Source of the DNA: Utricularia gibba
Lineage: Eukaryota > Streptophyta > Magnoliopsida > Lamiales > Lentibulariaceae
NCBI GenBank assembly: GCA_002189035.1
Contig: CM007989.1
Location: forward strand, 62,001-126,000
Length of the DNA: 64,000 bases
Reading direction: 5' to 3'
Each line of letters starts with the position of its first letter. The first letter of the stretch is position 1. Below, one piece after another: positions 22,711 through 33,464 of this stretch. Below the pieces are notes generated by a model, which ran no database searches, had not been told where the DNA came from, and saw nothing but the letters and a program-made list of their open reading frames with translations. The translations under genes and the position numbers were made by a program.

Positions 22711-24723
22711 TCATGTTTCAAAAAATCGCAGTTCAACCATGAACTCTCTTTGCTTCAAGGAGTACCACGCAACTGCCTTCGCTGAACCAAGGACTTGTAA
22801 CGCGTACTCAACAGCTAACACAGGGTTGTCCACATTCAAAACACCCCTTGTTCTCCTTGGATCAAGGCTCACCTCAGCATCAATCCTGAAGCTGAACGGA
22901 CCAGCAATCTGCGCACGGGAAAATGCAACCAGTCACACCAACTTACAGGCACTGTGTTGCACTGCATAACCACGATACCTGTTGCTGAAACGACACGCTG
23001 GCTGGTGGGCAAATCGCCTGAATAGCTTCCGCGTTAGGTACTCTACGCTTGACAAGGTCATAACCCACCCGATAGGCACTGTTTAACAACTTCAAACCTG
23101 ATGGAACATCGATCCGTGAACTAAGTCTAGTAAGGTCCAAAAACTGCTTCTGAAAGTTTCCATGCTGAGCGGAAAAACATACAGAAGCATAAACATCTGA
23201 TAGAAGGGAACAATTTTCCCTTTTGATTCGAAATCCTGAAGAAAAATCCTCTCTTGATGCTCTCTCGCCATGTGATGCAGCGATCACAGTTCCTAGATTG
23301 CAAGAAACACAAGTCCAGATACTAACAGAAGTACAAAAATCCATCTTTTGTACCTATAAATCCATCTTTATAGAGATCACCTATAAATGATGTTAAAGAT
23401 ATTTATTACCTACAAGAGCGGAAGCTGAAACATGTGGGTTTGAAAGAAGCATGTCATATGGCTGGACCATCTTCTTCTTGGATGCTTCACTCCTCCATAT
23501 GTTGAATCTTTTCTTGAATGAAAAATCACATTTAGCAGATAAACCAGGAAGTAAAATAGGAGGTACCGGACTCGGAGACAGGCCTTCAGCTAGTTCCGGT
23601 GAACCTGATGAATGGTTGGCATAGAAATGGTATCTAAACCCAGAACTAATACTCGCTGAAGCAAGATCCATGGACATCGCCAGTGGAACATCCCAGTAAT
23701 TGCCATCATGATCAACGAAAAGTGCTGGAGAAGCTGCCTCAACCGTAAGGTTGTGATTTAAAAACTGTAAGAGCAATTAGATGCAGTTGTCATGCTGACC
23801 GTTCTAACGAGGTGAAGATTAATAAAATCATACTGGAGGCTATGACAACACCCTCATAAGATCATTCATTGCCCCTTCCGAAGCAGCACAAAAAATCCAC
23901 TAAATTTATTCAAGACAAACAAGAGATTTCAGCCATTACGATAGTTTCCTAATTTCTTGTGCACAGACAGAGATGAGACAGGCTTGCCTTGTGATGGTAT
24001 ACCGCTTTCTTCCTGGGAGACATGGCTTCACCACTTGCTTCCAAGCTTAAAAGAAATATATCTTCGGGTGTTAACAACCATTCTGAACATAAATGCATGG
24101 TGTACAATTTTTTATCAGATAAATGCTTCCAAGGACTCCAGAAACAAGATGCATCAGGTTCTTTCCTTCCAAAATTCTTCACCATAGATGACACAGCCTT
24201 CTGCACATTGAATTGCCCAAGAAATGTTGCAAACCTTCACAGCACAGGAATTTTATAGGTCAATATCAGAACATGACACGATACACACCACATATTTGAA
24301 GCAGAGCACCCCTAAAAACGCAGCCCTTCTCATTCTTCAAGCACAGGCCCCCATTCCCAAAATAGCTATCAATCTTTCTCACTTTCAAGCACTTAAAAAC
24401 CTCTTTTTTAGAACATGACTCCTCTAACCAAATATGCAGCATCGAATGTCGGTACCCTACCACGATTCACGAAGAGACGGAGGCAAAGGAAGAGAAAGAC
24501 TCCGCTGAAAGGAAAGGTTAGTAGAGAAGGATGGGATGAATGGCATGGCCATGAATCGCTGGAGAAAATCAATCTGCCTGGAACGAGGCAACTTCGAACC
24601 ACGACTCATACCCATCACAAGCGGGTGACCATGCGCCGGCCTCGCCACTCCATCTACCGTCAAGGGCGTCGACACATCCACATCCCAGAAACCGCCATCC
24701 GTCGTCCACCTCAGTTTTTTCAT
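22711..24723 (-). CDS. TGD4: TGD4 chloroplast outer-envelope lipid transfer protein
   Basis: Five exons (24461-24723, 23988-24234, 23410-23764, 22979-23292, 22711-22908) give 458 aa, close to the family length. The start MKKLRWTTDGGFWDVDVSTP is the TGD4 N terminus; further hallmarks are RSRQIDFLQRFMAMPFIPSF, CSEWLLTPED, HNLTVEAASPALFVDHDGNY, KKKMVQPYDMLLSNPHVSAS, FSAQHGNFQKQFLDLTRL and the last segment YALQVLGSAKAVAWYS. TGD4 is a beta-barrel phosphatidic-acid-binding protein moving ER lipid into the plastid with TGD1-3. Intron 23765-23987 has a GC donor in near-consensus context (AAG|GCAAGC). The acceptor of intron 1 (TGTGAAG) is weak in pyrimidines but keeps the frame and the conserved tryptophan. 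Confidence 0.93.
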
Positions 24724-25259
24724 TTCTCCTTGGTTCCCAATGCAGTCCGAGAAGTCGAGCTGCAGAATAAGAAGGTGATGTGTTGCTGGGTAACACCACG
24801 GTTTACTCACAAGGACTGGAGGAGAGCGCAGCGCTGATCCCGTGTTGTGCAGATTTGATTTCCAGGTACTGCAAACCGAAATTGAATGTGGTGGACCTGG
24901 AAGACAAAAGAAGAAATGAGCATTGAGCAGATTATAAGTGGGGCTGTTTTTTTCTATGTTTATCTCGTTGATGCGCGTGGAGAAGAATAGGATGATGATG
25001 ACTGAACTGAGAACTGATGGTGATGACTGGAGAGAAATAAAAAGGTCGATGAGGTAACAGAATTTTCAAAAATGGTCAACAATTCAAACAAAAATCCAGT
25101 CTTCAACTTCACTCTGCAACTTCCTGAATTCTCTATAATCTTCTGGGGCTTTTGCTGCGCATAGATCATCTGACCTGCCACTACATTTACAAAGAAAACG
25201 CATCCAGAAAAAACTTCGTTCTCCTTTTGCATCCCCTTCTTCTGTCATATGTAGATACA
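24724..25259. other. TGD4 upstream region
   Basis: About 535 bases between the TGD4 start codon and the kinesin relic. It presumably holds the TGD4 promoter and 5' UTR. No other gene is visible. Confidence 0.4.
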
Positions 25260-25840
25260 GCCAGGCGAGCTTATGGAGTCGACGACCAAGCTTTGCAAGT
25301 TTGGTTGACGCGGGTCTTATATGCAGTCACTGAATCAGCTGCGAGCTGCAGTGCCTCTATGTCCTCATCTTTTCACTGAAACCTACGTGCCGCCTGTTCC
25401 ATCAGTGCTCTTACATCTCTACCACGCTTTGCGGTACTTTTAACTCTACCCCTTGAAACCCTTTCGGCAAGTTTTCATGTACTCAAGGATTCACTGTATG
25501 TCACAGCATCGGGATTAAGTCTGAACATGTACTGTCCTTTTGCTACTCCAACCACAACATGTACTGAAAGACATAGTCAATAACAAGGATTAGGAAATTA
25601 CCAAAATAAAGAGCTTTGGAGAACTTGAGGAGGGAATGCGAGAGCTTTCTTGTGTCAAAGCAGAAAGGGCATCACCAGCAGCAGCCAATGTTTTATTCAT
25701 ATGCTGTGCCTCTTTCAATTCTGCCTCCATTTACCTCTGAACGGTCTACGCTTTCACTTCCTGCAAGATCAACTGAATGAAAAATGCCTCGCAAAGATGA
25801 ACCACTCTTTAAATCGGTTCCTCGAAATATGGATGTAGAG
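25260..25840 (-). pseudogene. Kinesin-14 (KIN-14I/J-type) motor-domain relic
   Basis: On the minus strand a degraded copy of the C-terminal half of a kinesin motor can be followed: RGTDLKSGSSLRG, DLAGSESVDRSEVNGG, then LKEAQHMNKTLAAAGDALSA (compare the kinesin LKEAQHINKSLSALGDVI switch II/helix 4 region), RLNPDAVTYSESLST, KLAERVS, RGRDVRALMEQ and KDEDIEALQL. The GRDVR..MEQ tail is characteristic of the KIN-14I/J group. The frame changes between EVNGGR and LKEAQH, and there are in-frame TGA codons at 25475-25477 and 25373-25375; conserved residues of the nucleotide-sensing DLAGSER and SKLT motifs are lost. No P-loop exon was found upstream. It is therefore a partial pseudogene, not an assembly error of an intact gene. 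Confidence 0.72.
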
Positions 25841-26942
25841 GACACTGAATCAAATCAGAAGCACACCCAGTGTACATTCAAACAGCGCATTAATGTCTAG
25901 TTAAAGACTCGCGTCAGAGCTTCTAGATTTCATGACTCCAGAAAACTTTATGCCGGAAAGATCAATACTGGCTTTGGGCAGAGTAAGCTGAAATACTTCA
26001 GGAGATTTTGGGCCAACGTGACGCGTGACTCCCAAGTGCAGAGTATAATGCCTCTGCAGGCAGAATGGCAGACAAAAATATAAATAGCCGGAGTCTGATG
26101 ATGCCTAGAGAGTCACCGCCTCCAGTGGCTGAAACGCAATACCAGGACATGGCAAGGGTGCCGTCATCACAGGCGCATAAGAAGAAAGCATCATCAAGTA
26201 CTTCAGCACACGCCAAAACCCGTGTGGGCGTCAGAGCAATGCCACTGAATTTCAAGTGATCTTTTTCTTGCAGATCCATGTTGAAATCTGGAGAACAACT
26301 CATTCTTTCAAGAATCGAGCAAATACAGAAGCAAAATAGCATTGCTAATATTCATTTCTGTAGACCCTTTTTCAGCGACATTGATTCAAGACATCTCGGA
26401 TCCTTGTCCAGGGTATAAGGAACGGTCGTTATCCTTGTTACCATGAATGTTTCGCAAGTAAAGAGAAATACCCAGTTTTTTTGAATTTCCTCTGCATCAC
26501 ACGCGTACTAACCTGACAGTCGATCATCACTAACATGCTGTAATCCAGTCAAGAAATGCGAAAAACGAGAGTTAACAAAGAAGTGTCGAAGAGAATGTGT
26601 AACCCAAAACAAGGAAGCGGCCGAAGAATGCTGCGGCAAGGCGTGAGGAGTTTGATGCAACAAAACAAAAAAGAGAAGGCGCTCCCTAGTGAAGGGAGGG
26701 GTTGTGCTTCGTTTCAGGTCGAAAGCGGTGCGTCGCTCTTCGTTGAGTTCAGGACACACCGGGAAAAAAAAACGCCTTCTCCTCCAGCCCGCGACACCAT
26801 CAACAGCCAGATATTTTTGTTGTCTTGATTTGAAAGAATTCAATTCAAATACTAAAGTAGTAGAGACGAACAACGTCTCGGGCCCGGGTCCACACCCTTG
26901 ACTCTAAACATGGGCCGTGCGGCCAGTTTCTGGCCCACGAGA

Positions 26943-26974
<32 letters not shown>

Positions 26975-27493
26975 AGTCTCCACCCATCAACAGACACAGG
27001 ATTATCTTTTAAGCAACCCTAGCCCGGATTCGGAACCCCCAGCAAAGAGAAGACCGGACATGCCTTTCCTTTTTGAAATCTGGTTTGTTGATCCAAGGGC
27101 CAACCCACGCCTAGACTAGTGGCCTTTGAGAGGATTCTGAAGAGCATGCATACCAATTACCATCATGGCATCGTACATGCGTAGGTGAGGATTTTCAGTC
27201 GTGCGATGTCGATTACGAATTTGGTGGACACCAAAGGAAGCTATGACCATGGCCACAAACGGCAGAATAATGTGAGGGAGGGCACATTACAATCGGATAG
27301 ATTCACAACAAGAATACCATTTCAATGATCTGCGGGTTTCCAAGCCTAAAAAGCTTTTTATTCCATCGCACTTGATGGCGTTTGGGTTGCTTCTAGGGCT
27401 TCCCATGTCACCAGCAACCTGCTTCTTACACCACAAAAGATGACATTGCAGCATCACCATCTCGATTCAAATGGTAACATCTGAACAAGCTTG
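25841..27493. other. Spacer between kinesin relic and TCP gene
   Basis: About 1.65 kb. It contains a (CT)n tract near 26943-26974 and an open minus-strand stretch near 26140-26340 that reads like protein but matches no family I recognise; it may be further kinesin-gene debris. The TCP 3' UTR, or a last exon of the TCP gene, may lie in 27200-27490. Confidence 0.4.
26943..26974. repeat. (CT)n microsatellite
   Basis: A run of CT dinucleotides starting at 26943, interrupted once by GT near its right end. Confidence 0.85.
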
Positions 27494-28177
27494 TTACTTA
27501 CTTGATGAATAGACGAGATCCTGATGGAGGCAATCGGAGAGGAGAGGGCCTAGACCTGGGGGATCTTCAAATGCAAATCCAATGTCGTAGTAGGAGCTCG
27601 AGCTTGCTGCTTCTACATGAGCATTGGAACTGGGGAGGTTGTAAGTTTGGGTAAACAACCGCCGTTTCTTTTGACTGGTTCTCTCCCTCGCCCTCTCTCT
27701 TGCCATTCTTCTTGACTCCATACCCACTACTCTTACTCCTCTTCTACTACTAGCAGCAGAACCCGAAGGTTTCTTCCTCTTACTCATTTTGCCAACACCG
27801 TGCTCCACCGACGCCGGCTTGTCAGAAACGGACACTTTTTCTTCTTCTTTATGCGGGTTCTTAAGCTTTGATGCCAGTTCCTTGATGGCGATTCTCGAGC
27901 TCTTCAGCAACCAATCAAGGGTTCTGCTAGCTTTATCGAACCCCAGCAGGTCCTGTAAATCGAAGAACCTCCTGGCGACATCAAGTGAAAGCCTGATTCT
28001 TCGATCTCTGGGACCACGAGCAGTGTTTATTTTGCTGTGCTTGTCCGCGAATCTCCTCGACTGTTGTTTCCTACCTTCCCCGTTTCGATTCTGAGTTGGC
28101 TCTTCTAGGCTATCGCCTGTTGGAGTGTGGTTGGTGTAGATTCCGAGAAACTGATGCTGGAGATTGCCGAACTCCAT
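27494..28177 (-). CDS. CYC/TB1-class TCP transcription factor
   Basis: Single exon of 227 aa from ATG 28177. The TCP domain (about residues 42-102) has the basic region [20 protein letters not shown] and helix-loop-helix [19 protein letters not shown] of class II factors. Near residues 154-169 is the Arg-rich R domain ([13 protein letters not shown]), which with the TCP domain defines the CYC/TB1 clade (BRC1/TCP12/TCP18 relatives) that controls branching or floral symmetry. At the 3' end TCATCAAGTAAGTAA overlaps a perfect GTAAGT donor, so the protein may continue in a further exon, as in several CYC/TB1 genes. Upstream, an overlapping frame from ATG 28332 (MHPSSNYRSSFVIRTELEKI, then a FDFDFD run) looks like a CYC/TB1 N terminus one frame off; the true start may be 28332 with a lost base. 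Confidence 0.88.
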   Translation of the reverse strand: MEFGNLQHQFLGIYTNHTPTGDSLEEPTQNRNGEGRKQQSRRFADKHSKINTARGPRDRRIRLSLDVARRFFDLQDLLGFDKASRTLDWLLKSSRIAIKELASKLKNPHKEEEKVSVSDKPASVEHGVGKMSKRKKPSGSAASSRRGVRVVGMESRRMARERARERTSQKKRRLFTQTYNLPSSNAHVEAASSSSYYDIGFAFEDPPGLGPLLSDCLHQDLVYSSSK

Positions 28178-28332
28178 GTGATTGCGAATGTGTGAGGAAT
28201 CTGTGGGGAGTCTGAAGAAGGGTAGTCGAAATCGAAATCGAAATCGAACTCGAACTCATTCTGGGGATAAAGGATTTTTTCTAGTTCGGTGCGAATGACA
28301 AAAGAGGAGCGGTAGTTCGATGAGGGATGCAT

Positions 28333-31300
28333 TGCACTGGAACTACTATCTTGTCTAATATGTCAATACACCGAACATCTCCATTTTGGCTAGGTGCAAC
28401 TCCTGCCATCCATTGCTGCTGGAAAAGATAACATACATCCAGGCACCCACTAATGCCTTGTCCAGTCTACATCGGGTTTTTCAGTCGGCAATCCATTAGG
28501 CTTATAAAGTCACCATTTCCACGATGGCATCCTGTGTATACATTACCTTGTATTTCGATAGTTTCCTCTAAAAATAAATGCTTTCAAGTGTTCAACTATG
28601 GTAAGCTGTCATCCAGGTCGCTGAAGCTGATGATTAAGTCAAGCAAACTGCAAATCGTGACCCCAAGAACTTCTGGAATATCTGTCCATTTGCAGCTCCA
28701 CTCTGATATTGTGTGGCTGTAATTTAACGCTTTTTTCAAATCAAAAGGAAGGGTATGCCCCTCTCCTTTGATGCAATTTTTTATGCTTGGTCTTCTTAAG
28801 AGGGTTGAGTATTGAATGCCTGCAGTAAGCAGATGACCATTCTTCATCCTTGATGGAGTGTCTGGTTCAAGCAAAAGCTACAGGTAATGGTTAACAGTAA
28901 GGCCACGGTTAACAAGCACAAGGCAGGATACATATAGCCTTGTAGCCATGAAAAGTGAGACGCCTAAAATGTTAGGAAGAAGGTGTAAAAGCAGGGAAGG
29001 GAAACGGTGCATACGTCCGATTCAAGGATCACAAAAATGGAATCTTATGATCCTGGGGCGTAAAAGGACATAAATTCCAACGTCTTTTTCAACCTAAAGC
29101 TAACCCTAAGCGTACCGCGCTGTCTCTCGGTGAACAGTGTTTCCACTATTCTCAGTGCAAGTGCCGATTTCTTTTATTAACTACACTGTAGATTGAATCC
29201 TGCTGCTGTTGATATTATTATTATTATTCCACGCCCCAGCCTACCTTGAAATAGGTTTCTGTATGTTCCATCATCAAATCAAAGCAGTAACATTGGACAA
29301 ACTTTTTTTTTCTTTTCTTCCCAGACATCAACTGCCTACTTCAGTGTATTAACCCTGAGCCATCGTACCCAGACCCATCCTTGAAGTGGATCAGCCATCA
29401 GGTGCCCAACAAGATAAGGAGGGAGGGGCTTTTTTGCCCAGCACTAGAATGTCTAACAACACTTTTGTTCAAAGAGAAGAGTGGGGAGTACAAGGTTGAT
29501 GAATAATGATAAACCTAGGAAACTTCATTGGCTTGGTTCCCCCATTTCGGCCATGACTGTTCGTTGATTGTTTAGAGAGGGTACGTATCGGTTGCTGACA
29601 GATTTGAGAGCGGGGTTCGGCTTGCGCAATGAGTGAATGGGCAGCTGAGCAGGAACTCCCACATGGAGATGGGGTTCACATGTGTCCTCTTCTTCTATTA
29701 TACAACACATATTTGGCGTAGGCCATGAGAGACATTTCGCAAAGGACGCATTTTTTTTTTAAAAGAAAACTTCTGGGTGACCAAGCAAGGAACAGATAGA
29801 CAGGCAGTAGAGTGCGTGACGACTGCTGCTTTCTGTCTAAATTTCTTTTATTTTGACCGTCGCTTTCAATGAAAAGAACGCGCCCTAACCTCGCCTCCAG
29901 ATCATTCATCCATCCAGGAGTCTCTTTCCAACGCTATTCTTGTTCGTTGTAGATGGAGCTCAAAGGTGTCATCTTCATTTCATTTTTTGATTCACGATGA
30001 CAAAATGAGCTCCCCATTTATTGGTACGGATTTGTTAAAACTGTGGTGAGGAGATTGAAACATGGAAACAAGACTGAAGCCCTAGCCCTAAAGTTGGTTG
30101 CCAAGGGTATGGTGGGGACTAGTTCTCCTGAGCTGAGCTGGCATCCCCTCACCATCATCATTCTATCTCAATGCCCATCTGCATAGCTCCCTCCCGTCTC
30201 TTAAACCCCATTACCTTCCCCACCCGTCTCCAGATTCCCTTTCTTTCCAAATGTACATGCCTCAACTGCACAGGTACAAAGCACCATTTGTGATTGCTTT
30301 GCTACCATCATCTTTGTTATCCCAATATTTATCAAGAGAAATGTTGTGCTAATCAAAAAGGCATGATTGATAATAACCACCATCTTGATTGGAATGCTGG
30401 GTTGTGCAGAAGGGAGAACAACTTTGTACACAAACTCTTTCTGTAAAATTCCATCAGAAGCACTAGCAGATGTAAAAATAAAAATTTCCTGGCTTATGTT
30501 TGATTCGTCCCGATAAGAGACATGAGTAACTGATGGAAAGGGGGGCAACAGAGGATGGTAACATACCATGAGAGTGCTTTAAGCATGAGATGGACAGGAT
30601 AGGTCACTGATGGTACCTAAAGTCGTCGAGGATAAGAATCAGCATCGAGTAAAGTCTTCAAGGATGAATCATCATGGTGCTCGATGCATCTCGAACTCTC
30701 TTTTTCCTATTGAATTGAGCAACACAAAGTCCATGGCAGCTCATATTCGTGAAAAGAGAAGGAACATAAATAAAGGTGCGTGATTGGATGAGGGTCCTAT
30801 GAAAAACACAGGGCTCAGAATCCATCCCGTGAGCGAAGGGAGATCAAGTTGGAATGAGTGCGTTTTTTCTTGTATATCCCCAATTCAATGCAACGCAGGT
30901 GTGCGTGATGAATCAGCAGCAGCCCGCCACTGGTCACTGCTAGTGCTGGATGCTGCTGGGGTTCATTGGGCCATTGAATGAAAGTCGGCCCAGTGCAGTA
31001 TTCAGGGCCTCATTCACCATGCTCGTGCGAGCTATGGGCCCACCAGGCGCCACGCCCAGGCGTTCTTTGTTTTCAGAGCAACTGGATGGATCATGCGCGG
31101 TCGCGCCTAGCCCCTGTGATTTCTGTTCAACGCACATCTTCCACCCGACTGGCGGCCGCCGGCCGGTTCGAAAAGCAATCTGCGCCGTGTTTTGTAGGCG
31201 CAGATGATAACTACTGTTTTGGTAAGAGATTCCCTCCCTCACAACAACAATGCTTGCTTGATATGCTGAGGCACTTTTGACCTTCATAACTAATAATTGT

Positions 31301-31559
31301 GCTTGCACAATGTCCTCTTGTCTGATTCCTGTCTGTGTGCGAGTAAGATTCCAGGAAGGCGCTGCTGGCCAGCACCTATCTAAATTTATGCGTCAAATTG
31401 ATTCCTGTCCGGTGGAGGAAGAGCAAGTGTGTGGATTTTCAAGCGCCAGCTCTCGCAGGACTAACGCCAGTAATCAAACTACACAATACATCTCCGTACA
31501 GAGTGATGAACACAAGCACTTCAACTTCTTCTCCAGGTATTGATTCCATACGTAGCCCT
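28333..31559. other. Long intergenic region (TCP promoter, MCTS1 3' flank)
   Basis: At 3.2 kb this is the longest gene-free stretch, consistent with a developmentally regulated TCP gene. Short open frames on both strands have no recognisable similarity. GGGCC/GGCCC motifs cluster at 30966-31045 and a plus-strand open frame spans about 31277-31543, but there is not enough to call a gene. No tRNA or transposon was recognised. Confidence 0.45.
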
Positions 31560-33029
31560 TCAGAGGAGACGCTCCATCTGTGGCATGCAAAAGCATATGA
31601 GTAACGGGTCAAGAAACAAAAATGGAATGCTTGAACTTAGACAGGCGGCGGGCAAGGATAACAAGTGCACAACCCAGGCTTCAACTCGAGTATTCTTTAT
31701 ACAAGTCAAGAATTCATACAAGAGGCAAAAGCGCAGCTGGAATAAGGAGAAAGTACCTTCCACAGACCATCGTTTAGATAGTGCATATTATCGACACCAA
31801 TTCCTTTGTTAACATTCTTTCTGCATTTCATGAAAACACAGATCATTATTCACCAAAGGAACTCCATAGTTTCTTTTTGTTATCAAACTCAATGACTTCC
31901 CTGGTAAGGCTGAACTAACTGACGCATAACGAAAAGAAAAAAATAAAAAATAAAAACAAAGCTGGCTAAAGATGAAGGAATTCGAGGGAATATGTGGCTC
32001 AAGTCCAAATTGCATTCGAACAGAATTCTTTTCTAGTAGGAAAATCAGTGTTGGCACTCACATATCCTTTGCAGACATTTTTGTAAATCCAATAGCAAGA
32101 GCATGCTGCTTCCCTTCAGCCATTACAGCCTGAAAATTGTCATAGTGTTCAGAAATTCCAATAAGCAACTAACGATATCCAGTAGGAGGGAATGGAAGAA
32201 GCCATACTACAGGTGTTTCAGCCTCCACTGCATCATCCAATGCACCACCAGGAGAAGTAAGCCCTGGGCACATTATATTAGCACCAGAAAGAACAAATTT
32301 TATCGCACCTCTGTCAACTTGTACTTTTTTCATTATATTTGGATCTGCAGGGAAGGAAATCAGTGCATCATCTTGCATCTCAATGTAGATAACAACACCC
32401 AGGGACCAACGTACATTGGTGCAGAAGCCGTAGCGTAGGCATGTAAGGGCCATCCCGCATGTTGAAGAAAAGAGGCACGTTGTTCACAAGAACCAAATTA
32501 AGATGATTCTGACTTGAAAGGCAAAGCAGGTGTACACAAGAAGTTAGACAAAAAAGAAGTCACAGGTTGAAAAGATTAATACAGAGAGCGAAACAACACC
32601 ATTTTGCAACAATAAGCGGGGATTTCTTTGGCAGCAAGTCGTCCAATATAGGTTCAAGTCCGGGATACTGCCAGAAGAACAACGGCAATCAAAAAATGAT
32701 CCCCAGCATCCAGATCTCGAAGCAGTAAGAGCGAAAAAGCCTCACCTCCTCTGCGATACTCTGCCTAATTTTTCTTTGCACCGATGCCTTCACTTGATTT
32801 TGAGCAGAGACTTCTTCAGAGGAGAACCTGGAATAATCAATATAAATGAAGCAAACATTCAATCACACCGCAGAAATACACTAAACATTCGCTAGAGCAC
32901 CACGGAGACGTAGATGATTCAGATTATGATTTCGACTACAATCGCAAAACAGGGAAACGATGAAGAACAGAATGCGGGAAGATGTGCAGAGATGGAATCC
33001 AAGGCAGGGAAGTCATACTTCTTGAACAT
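31560..33029 (-). CDS. MCTS1: MCTS1 (MCT-1, PUA domain translation factor)
   Basis: Eight coding exons: 33019-33029, 32746-32827, 32600-32667, 32415-32512, 32208-32344, 32062-32129, 31757-31820, 31560-31577. They sum to 546 bases, 181 aa, the exact usual length of MCTS1. The protein starts [20 protein letters not shown], has the N-terminal DUF1947-like part ([20 protein letters not shown]) and a C-terminal PUA domain ([58 protein letters not shown]), ending DGLWKMERLL. MCTS1 pairs with DENR to recycle 40S ribosomes and promote re-initiation. The first coding exon has only 11 bases and the last 18. It is divergent from the MSL gene, 435 bases apart. Confidence 0.94.
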
Positions 33030-33464
33030 TTTGGAGGGGAGATGGGTGAATGCAGGAGCAATAGGGTTTCTAGTTTGCCTTGCCAATCGATTCAATTCAA
33101 TTCCAACCAGAGCAGAGCAGGAAGAAGGGAAATAAAATGGGCCGGCCTCCGCTTCTTCCTTTGGGCTCGGAATTTGGAAATGAGGTAAGTAAATAAACGT
33201 GAGATATGAAATTGCAAAGTGACCCAGCCCCCGGCCTTCCCGCTCCTTCCGCCGTGACCCAGCAAACGCGTCTTCCCTGCCAACTGTTGTCTCGTCTTCT
33301 CAACAGTTCCCCGAAATCCCCTAAAACTACCTACAAACACAACCCAACACAACGCACTTGTTTCTTCTAAATGCACAAATAACCGTAACCCCCTGAATCT
33401 GCATCACATGCAATGCTAGCTCCCCACACACGCACTTCCCGGTGTTCTTCTCGTCATCCCACGA
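33030..33464. promoter_or_regulatory. Bidirectional promoter, MCTS1 / MSL genes
   Basis: 435 bases separate the divergent start codons. Near the MCTS1 side are a partial telo-box (TAGGGTTTCT, 33061-33070) and a TGGGCC site II core at 33138-33143, both common in promoters of plant translation genes. The MSL side is CT-rich leader. Confidence 0.5.

Noticed and set aside
24585-24610. tRNA T-arm-like TTCGAACC
   Set aside because: It lies within the conserved first exon of TGD4 and no cloverleaf can be drawn.
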